Positions 34,695 through 41,153 of a stretch of 41,153 nt of DNA are shown here, one piece after another. Numbering within the stretch: the stretch's first letter is position 1; every line of letters begins with the position of its first letter. The stretch covers positions 1 through 41,153 of the forward strand of contig CAKTGS010000007.1 in assembly GCA_934561485.1 (NCBI GenBank). The letters run 5' to 3'. The notes beneath the pieces were generated by a model that was given only the letters and a program-made list of their open reading frames with translations, ran no database searches and was not told where the DNA came from. Made by a program: the position numbers and the translations under genes. The DNA comes from an uncultured Faecalibacterium sp. (lineage in GTDB: Bacteria > Bacillota > Clostridia > Oscillospirales > Ruminococcaceae).

Positions 34695-35777
34695 ATGGAA
34701 AAACAGTATAAAGTGGGTATTGTAGGTGCAACCGGCATGGTAGGCCAGCGTTTTGTTACGCTGCTGGAAAACCACCCCTGGTTCAAGCTGACCGTCCTGG
34801 CTGCTTCTGGCCGCAGCGCAGGCAAAACGTATGAGGACGCTGTGGGCAGCCGCTGGGCCATGACCAACCCGATGCCGGAAAGCGTGAAGAAGATGGTGGT
34901 GCTGGATGCCGCCAAGGTGGAAGAAGTTGCCGCACAGGTGGATTTTATCTTCTGTGCTGTGAATATGCCCAAGGACGAGATCAAAGCGCTGGAAGAGGCT
35001 TATGCCAAGGCCGAGTGCCCGGTGGTGTCCAACAACAGTGCCAACCGTTTTACCCCGGATGTGCCCATGGTGGTGCCTGAGATCAACGCCGACCACATTG
35101 AGATCATTCCCGCACAGCGCAAGCGTCTGGGCACCAAGCGCGGCTTTATTGCCGTCAAGTCCAACTGCAGCCTGCAGAGCTATGTGCCTGCCCTGCACCC
35201 GCTGATGAAGGAGTTCGGCGTGAGCAAGGCGCTGGTGTGCACCTATCAGGCCATTTCCGGTGCAGGCAAGACCTTTGACCGGATGCCGGAGATCGTGGAC
35301 AACGTGATCCCATACATTGGCGGCGAGGAAGAAAAGAGCGAGCGTGAGCCGCTGAAGCTGTGGGGCCACATTGAAGGCGACCACATCGTCAATGCAGAAA
35401 AGCCCGTCATTACAGCACAGTGCTTCCGCGTGCCGGTTTCGGACGGCCACACCGCTGCCGTGTTTGTGAGCTTTGACAAGAAGCCCACCAAGGAGCAGAT
35501 GCTGGAATCCTGGGCAAACTTCCGCGGCCCTGCCCAGGAGCTGAACCTGCCCAGCGCACCCAAGCAGTTCCTGCACTACTTCACCGAGCCGGATCGTCCG
35601 CAGCCCAAGCTGGACCGCAACACCGAGAACGGCATGGCTGTGTGCATCGGCCGTCTGCGGGAGGACACCCTGTTTGACTACAAGTTTGCCTGCATGAGCC
35701 ACAACACCCTGCGCGGTGCTGCAGGCGGTGCCGTTCTGCTGGCCGAGCTGCTGGCAGCCAAGGGCTATTTTGACTGA
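34695..35777 (+). CDS. asd: Aspartate-semialdehyde dehydrogenase (archaeal/fungal type)
   Basis: 360 aa. It makes aspartate semialdehyde from aspartyl phosphate with NADPH, the branch point to lysine, threonine and methionine. The N-terminal Rossmann motif is VGIVGATGMVGQRF. The active-site Cys158 lies in KSNCSLQSYVPAL. NNSANRF, PEINADH and PVSDGHTAAVF follow the archaeal/fungal subfamily (TIGR00978-like) rather than the usual bacterial one. ATG 34695 follows GAAAGGAAAGG; an earlier in-frame start at 34665 is less well placed. It heads the asd-dapA-dapB cluster, 41 bp from dapA. Confidence 0.95.
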   Translation: MEKQYKVGIVGATGMVGQRFVTLLENHPWFKLTVLAASGRSAGKTYEDAVGSRWAMTNPMPESVKKMVVLDAAKVEEVAAQVDFIFCAVNMPKDEIKALEEAYAKAECPVVSNNSANRFTPDVPMVVPEINADHIEIIPAQRKRLGTKRGFIAVKSNCSLQSYVPALHPLMKEFGVSKALVCTYQAISGAGKTFDRMPEIVDNVIPYIGGEEEKSEREPLKLWGHIEGDHIVNAEKPVITAQCFRVPVSDGHTAAVFVSFDKKPTKEQMLESWANFRGPAQELNLPSAPKQFLHYFTEPDRPQPKLDRNTENGMAVCIGRLREDTLFDYKFACMSHNTLRGAAGGAVLLAELLAAKGYFD

Positions 35778-35818
35778 GTACAATTTTTGCGTGTGAACGC
35801 AGCAAAGGAGTTTTTTCT

Positions 35819-36706
35819 ATGAAGAATCCTGTCTTTACCGGCGCAGGTGTGGCTATTGTTACCCCGATGTATGAGGACGGCAGCATCAATTTTGACGAGC
35901 TGGGCCGCATCATTGAGGATCAGATTGCGCGCAGCACGGATGCAATCATCATCTGCGGCACCACCGGTGAGTGCTCTACCATGACCGATGAAGAGCAGCT
36001 GGCTGCCATCAAGTTTACGGTGGACACAGTGAATCACCGCGTGCCCGTGATTGCAGGTGCCGGTTCCAATGATACCGACCACGGCTGTGCTCTGGCGGCC
36101 AAGTCTGCCGAGTGCGGTGCCGATGCCCTGCTGATGGTTACCCCGTACTACAACAAGACCTCTCAGGCCGGCCTGGTGGCTCACTTTACCGCCATGGCAG
36201 AGGCCGGCGGCATCCCGGTCATCGTGTACAACGTGCCTTCCCGCACGGGCCTGAACATTGCTCCCGAGACAGCCCTGGAGCTGAGCAAGCATCCCCTGAT
36301 CAACGGCATCAAGGAGGCTTCCGGCAATATTTCACAGGTGGCCAAGATTGCGGCCCTGTGCGGCGATGAGCTGAACATTTATTCCGGAAACGATGATCAG
36401 GTGGTTCCCCTGCTGTCTCTGGGCGGCAAGGGCGTGATCAGCGTGGTTTCCAATGTGGCCCCGGAACTGGTGCACAACTGCTGCAAGGCCTTCTTTGACG
36501 GCGACACCGCAAAGGCCCGCGAACTGCAGCTGGAAATGCTGCCGCTGTCCGATGTGCTGTTCTGCGAAGTGAACCCCATCCCGGTCAAGTATGCCATGAA
36601 CGTGCTGGGCTGGCAGGCAGGTCCCTGCCGTCTGCCGCTGGTGGAGCCGAGCGATGCGCACAAGGAGCGGATCGAGCAGGCAATGGCCGGTCTGACGCAG
36701 CACTAA
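35819..36706 (+). CDS. dapA: 4-Hydroxy-tetrahydrodipicolinate synthase
   Basis: 295 aa TIM-barrel lyase. It condenses pyruvate with aspartate semialdehyde, the first step dedicated to lysine/diaminopimelate. The Schiff-base lysine is Lys165 (INGIKEASGN). GTTGECSTM holds the Thr pair (48-49), and VYNVPSRTG holds the catalytic Tyr137 and the substrate Arg. VTPYYNKTSQ is the pocket loop. AAAGGAG precedes ATG 35819. It lies between asd and dapB, so the pathway order is kept. A terminator-like hairpin separates it from dapB. Confidence 0.97.
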   Translation: MKNPVFTGAGVAIVTPMYEDGSINFDELGRIIEDQIARSTDAIIICGTTGECSTMTDEEQLAAIKFTVDTVNHRVPVIAGAGSNDTDHGCALAAKSAECGADALLMVTPYYNKTSQAGLVAHFTAMAEAGGIPVIVYNVPSRTGLNIAPETALELSKHPLINGIKEASGNISQVAKIAALCGDELNIYSGNDDQVVPLLSLGGKGVISVVSNVAPELVHNCCKAFFDGDTAKARELQLEMLPLSDVLFCEVNPIPVKYAMNVLGWQAGPCRLPLVEPSDAHKERIEQAMAGLTQH

Positions 36707-36717
36707 AGCGATTCCGC

Positions 36718-36750
36718 AAATGCCCGGCGAGAGTTCATCTCCGGGCATTT
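36718..36750 (+). terminator. Hairpin between dapA and dapB
   Basis: AAATGCCCGG (36718-36727) and CCGGGCATTT (36741-36750) form a perfect 10-bp stem with AGA/TCT able to pair in the loop. Four T residues close it. It may partly terminate or attenuate, lowering dapB and later genes. Confidence 0.7.
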
Positions 36751-36796
36751 TGCCGTATTCTGATGCAGCATGCATGGAGAGAAAGGACGAAAAACA

Positions 36797-37555
36797 ATGA
36801 CGGAAATTGTAATTCAGGGCATTGGCGGCCGCATGGGTCATGTTCTGTGCGAGATGATCGCACAGCGCGAGGACTGCCGCGTGGTGGCCGGTATTGATGT
36901 AAAAGATGGGGAGCAGAACGGCATTCCCGTATACGACAGCCTGGAAAAACTGAACGGCAAGGGCGATGTGATCATCGACTTCAGCTCCCCTGCCGCAACG
37001 GAAAAGGCTCTGCCTTATTGCGAGGAGCACAAGCTGCCCATTGTGGTATGCACCACCGGCCTTTCGGAAGAGCTGCAGATCAAGCTGGTGCAGCTGTCCC
37101 GCACGGTGCCTGTGTTCAAGAGCGCCAACATGTCCATGGGCATCAATGTGCTGTCGGAGCTGTGCAAGCGCGCTTCCGCCATTCTGGGCGTCAACTATGA
37201 TGTGGAAATCGTGGAGCAGCACCATCACAACAAGCTGGATGCCCCCAGCGGCACGGCACTGATGCTGGCAGACGCCATCAATGAGCAGAACAATGGCGCT
37301 TACCATTATGTGTACAACCGTTCGGAGGTCCGTCAGAAGCGCGATGCCAAGGAAATTGGCATCAGCTCGGTGCGCGGCGGCAGCATTGTGGGCGATCACG
37401 AAGTACTGTTCTGCGGCCCGGACGAGGTGATTACCCTCAAGCATACGGCTTATTCCCGCAGCATTTTTGCCAACGGTGCCATCAATGCCGCCGTTTACCT
37501 GGCCAAAAAGGAGCCGGGTCTGTACAACATGGGCGATCTGATTGCATCAATCTGA
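36797..37555 (+). CDS. dapB: 4-Hydroxy-tetrahydrodipicolinate reductase
   Basis: 252 aa. DapB reduces the dapA product with NAD(P)H. The Rossmann motif is VIQGIGGRMGHVLC. VIIDFSSPAATEKAL and VCTTGL line the cofactor site. The catalytic/substrate stretch is VEIVEQHHHNKLDAPSGTAL, and SVRGGSIVGDHEVLFCGPDEVITLKHTAYSR completes the family pattern. AGAAAGGACG precedes ATG 36797. It ends 71 bp before the CapA-like gene, with no terminator between them. Confidence 0.97.
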   Translation: MTEIVIQGIGGRMGHVLCEMIAQREDCRVVAGIDVKDGEQNGIPVYDSLEKLNGKGDVIIDFSSPAATEKALPYCEEHKLPIVVCTTGLSEELQIKLVQLSRTVPVFKSANMSMGINVLSELCKRASAILGVNYDVEIVEQHHHNKLDAPSGTALMLADAINEQNNGAYHYVYNRSEVRQKRDAKEIGISSVRGGSIVGDHEVLFCGPDEVITLKHTAYSRSIFANGAINAAVYLAKKEPGLYNMGDLIASI

Positions 37556-37626
37556 CGTTCATTCACCCCTGATGTTGTACAGCGCGGATCAAAAGCCGGA
37601 CTGTGCAGGAGGTTCAAAACAGCATC

Positions 37627-38931
37627 ATGAAAAAGCAACCCTCTCCTTCCAGACACCGCCCGGCGGCGCGGCGGCAGCTGGGAAAGCGGCTGGCCTGGCT
37701 TCTGGGAGCCGCAGCGGCAGTCTGCGTGCTTGCCGTGTGCATCGGGCTTCTGCCTCGGTTCCTGCTTCCGGGCAGCATCCCGGTGGGCGGCACAGAACCG
37801 GCTGCAAGCTCTGCGGAAAGTGTGCCGGAATTGTCGGCTTCCTCGGCGGAGGAAGAACCGGAACCGCTGCCGGAGCCGGTGGTGCAGACGCTGCGCTTTT
37901 CCGCGACCGGCGATAATCTGATCCACTCTCCCATTTACAAGCAGGCCGCCCGGCGTGCAAACGGAAACGGCTACAGCTTTGATTATTGCTACGAGCACAT
38001 TGCTCCGTTCTACGCCCAGCAGGACATCAACTGGATCAACCAGGAAACGCTCTGCAACGATGAGCTGGAGCCATCGTCCTACCCGTGCTTTTCCACGCCA
38101 GGCGATTGTGCACGGGCACTGTACCGGGCAGGCGTACGGGTGTTCAGCCTTGCCAACAACCACACCTACGACAAAGGTGCTTCCGGCATTGCAGCAACGC
38201 TCCGTTTTTGGGAAAGTATGCCGGAGGATGTGATAACCACCGGCCTGTGGAAAGGGGATGTGGATTACGACCGTATCCCCCTGCAGACTGTGGATGGCGT
38301 GACCATTGCCTACCTTTCGTACACCGAACACACCAACGGCATTCCGCAGAGCAGCGCCATGACAGCCAATGTGATCTACACCAGCCAGACCGATGTGATC
38401 GAACGGCAGGTGCGTGCAGCACGCAAGGCGGCAGATTTTGTGGTGGTGGGGGTGCATTGGGGAGTTGAGGACAGCCACACCATTGTGGACAGCCAGCGTA
38501 CCCTTGCCCAGAACCTTGCAGACTGGGGTGCGGATGTGATCGTAGGCACCCACCCGCATGTGCTGCAGGATGCACAGTGGCTGACTGCTGCCGATGGCCG
38601 GGAGACCTTTGTGGCTTATTCCCTGGGCAATTTCCTGAGCACACAGAACCGTCCGGATGAACTGGTGGGCGCAATTCTGACCCTGCAGTTCCAGAAAACC
38701 ACGGACTCGGACGGTACAGTGCATTTGGCAGTGCTGGAACCGAAGCTTCACCCCACAGTAACGCATTACAATACCGGCAAAACGGATGTGCGTACTTATC
38801 TTTTCAAGGATTACACCACAGAGCTTGCGCAGAAACACGGTGTGCGGGAAAAGTACCCGGAATTCAATCTGGAGAACATCCGGCAGATCGCACAAAAAAA
38901 TATCAGCAGCGAGTTTTTGGAACTTGCCTGA
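37627..38931 (+). CDS. CapA-family (poly-gamma-glutamate synthesis type) protein
   Basis: 434 aa. A basic N-terminus and a membrane helix (LAWLLGAAAAVCVLAVCIGLLP) lead to an acidic Ser/Glu/Pro linker. A metallophosphatase-like CapA domain begins near residue 84. Motifs are FSATGDNLIHSPIY, QDINWINQETL, VFSLANNHTYDKGA, VVGVHWGVEDS, and VIVGTHPHVLQ followed by VAYSLGNFLS. The protein is probably membrane-anchored with the domain outside. CapA/PgsA helps make poly-glutamate capsule in Bacillus, but lone CapA proteins are common and their role is unclear. No capB/capC is nearby. AGGAGG (37607-37612) is 14 nt from ATG 37627, a long spacing. Confidence 0.85.
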   Translation: MKKQPSPSRHRPAARRQLGKRLAWLLGAAAAVCVLAVCIGLLPRFLLPGSIPVGGTEPAASSAESVPELSASSAEEEPEPLPEPVVQTLRFSATGDNLIHSPIYKQAARRANGNGYSFDYCYEHIAPFYAQQDINWINQETLCNDELEPSSYPCFSTPGDCARALYRAGVRVFSLANNHTYDKGASGIAATLRFWESMPEDVITTGLWKGDVDYDRIPLQTVDGVTIAYLSYTEHTNGIPQSSAMTANVIYTSQTDVIERQVRAARKAADFVVVGVHWGVEDSHTIVDSQRTLAQNLADWGADVIVGTHPHVLQDAQWLTAADGRETFVAYSLGNFLSTQNRPDELVGAILTLQFQKTTDSDGTVHLAVLEPKLHPTVTHYNTGKTDVRTYLFKDYTTELAQKHGVREKYPEFNLENIRQIAQKNISSEFLELA

Positions 38932-38994
38932 CCGTCAGACACAGAATATCCCTATGGGTTCACGCCCGTATGCCGGGCAGAATGGAGTGTTTTT

Positions 38995-40382
<1,388 letters not shown>

Positions 40383-40389
40383 AAGGCAG

Positions 40390-40437
40390 AAAAAAGCAGT
40401 GGAGCATCCCGTTTGGGAGACGCTCCACTGCTTTTTT
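40390..40437. terminator. Bidirectional terminator between the PTS gene and tyrS
   Basis: Perfect 16-nt arms AAAAAAGCAGTGGAGC (40390-40405) and GCTCCACTGCTTTTTT (40422-40437), with an inner TCCC/GGGA, end in six T residues on either strand. It serves both converging genes. Confidence 0.95.
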
Positions 40438-40454
40438 ACTGGAATCGCGCTTGG

Positions 40455-41153
40455 TTACAGGGTAATCTTGTGGTAAATCTTTTTGCCCTTTTTGATCACA
40501 ATGCCCTTGGCCAGCTGCTCGGCGGTAAAGCTGACGGTCGGAGCAGCAACCTTCTCACCATCGGCCAGAACACCGCCCTGCACCACCAGGCGGCGTGCCT
40601 CGCCGTTGGAAGCGGCCAGACCGACCTTGACCATCAGGGTCAGAATGCCAATAGAACCATCGGTCAGATCGGCTTCGGTCAGCTGCGTGCTGGGCATATG
40701 CTCGGTGTCCATGGCATTGCCGCTGAACAGAGCACGAGCCGCATTCTGAGCCTTTTCGGCCTCTTCCTTGCCGTGCACCATGCTGGTCAGCTCGTAGGCC
40801 AGAATCTCCTTGGCCTCATTCAGGCGCTGATCCTTCCAGGTGCTCATCTCATCAATCTGCTCCAGCGGCAGGAAGGTGAGCATCCGGATGCACTTCATCA
40901 CATCGGCATCCCCCACATTGCGCCAGTACTGGTAGAACTCAAAGGGAGTGGTCTTATTGGGGTCCAGCCAAACGGCATTGCCGGCAGTCTTGCCCATCTT
41001 CTTGCCCTGAGAGTCGGTCAGCAGCGTAATGGTCATGGCGTAAGCGTCCTTGCCCAGCTTGCGGCGGATCAGCTCGGTGCCGCCCAGCATGTTGCTCCAC
41101 TGGTCATCGCCGCCGAACTGCATGTTGCAGCCGTAGTGCTGGAACATGTAGTA
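40455..41153 (-). CDS. tyrS: Tyrosyl-tRNA synthetase, C-terminal part (partial)
   Basis: 232 codons plus stop; the 5' part lies beyond the right edge. The class I catalytic-domain remainder shows YGCNMQFGGDDQWSNMLGGTELIRR (tyrosine-binding QFGGDDQW) and the KMSKS-equivalent KMGKTAGNAVWLD. The anticodon-binding region follows, then an S4-like RNA-binding tail (EARRLVVQGGVLADGEKV). These identify a bacterial TyrRS, which charges tRNA-Tyr. TAA is at 40457-40455, with the shared terminator just beyond. The regulatory leader, often a T-box in Firmicutes, is out of view. Confidence 0.96.
   Translation of the reverse strand, partial: YYMFQHYGCNMQFGGDDQWSNMLGGTELIRRKLGKDAYAMTITLLTDSQGKKMGKTAGNAVWLDPNKTTPFEFYQYWRNVGDADVMKCIRMLTFLPLEQIDEMSTWKDQRLNEAKEILAYELTSMVHGKEEAEKAQNAARALFSGNAMDTEHMPSTQLTEADLTDGSIGILTLMVKVGLAASNGEARRLVVQGGVLADGEKVAAPTVSFTAEQLAKGIVIKKGKKIYHKITL

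Overview
The window looks like a chromosomal segment of a low-branching, fairly GC-rich clostridial Firmicute. The best fit is the Oscillospirales/Ruminococcaceae (Faecalibacterium/Subdoligranulum-like), but this is inferred from gene content and protein style only. Pointers are hprK, whiA, rapZ, a GerA-type germination locus, a SpoIIM-like protein, the yajC/TIGR04086 pair, strong AGGAGG ribosome sites and many ATGA-type overlaps. No plasmid, phage, IS or CRISPR signature was seen. The window is cut inside tig at the left and inside tyrS at the right.

Layout. 1-7 kb, + strand: tig (3' end), clpP, clpX, a type-Ic aspartate aminotransferase, a fused secDF and nrdR. 7.1-11.5 kb: a divergent spore-type locus. 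DUF4363 and DUF421 genes lie on the minus strand and a gerA/gerB/gerC-like operon on the plus strand. The 81-bp gap between them holds a sigma-G-like promoter that reads on both strands. 11.5-15.4 kb, minus strand: a phosphate module (Na/Pi cotransporter with PhoU-type tail, PhoB-like regulator, PhoR-like kinase) behind a Pho-box-like repeat. 15.4-27.3 kb, + strand: hprK, murB, rapZ, whiA, dnaE, pfkA, ligA and a cell-wall amidase.

27.3-27.9 kb is a 600-bp AT-rich gene-free stretch. It contains a 28-bp site with the exact 11-6-11 layout of a chromosome dimer resolution (dif) site. Just beyond it, on the minus strand, is a tyrosine recombinase of Xer type with an unusual C-terminal tail. Genes from 15.5 kb onward point right into this site, and those from 27.9 to 34.5 kb (xer, radA, spoIIM-like, TIGR04086, yajC, tgt, queA) point left into it. 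This is what is expected at a replication terminus.

34.7-40.4 kb, + strand: a lysine/diaminopimelate cluster (asd of the archaeal/fungal type, dapA, dapB), then a CapA-like protein, a stand-alone aspartokinase-like ACT protein and an EIIB-EIIA PTS protein that lacks a membrane EIIC. tyrS closes the window on the minus strand.

The most rewarding leads are the dif site with its neighbouring recombinase, the two-way sigma-G-like promoter of the germination locus, the Pho-box promoter, and a terminator whose 3' arm contains the ribosome site of the next gene (yajC/TIGR04086). All promoter, dif and terminator calls were made by eye.
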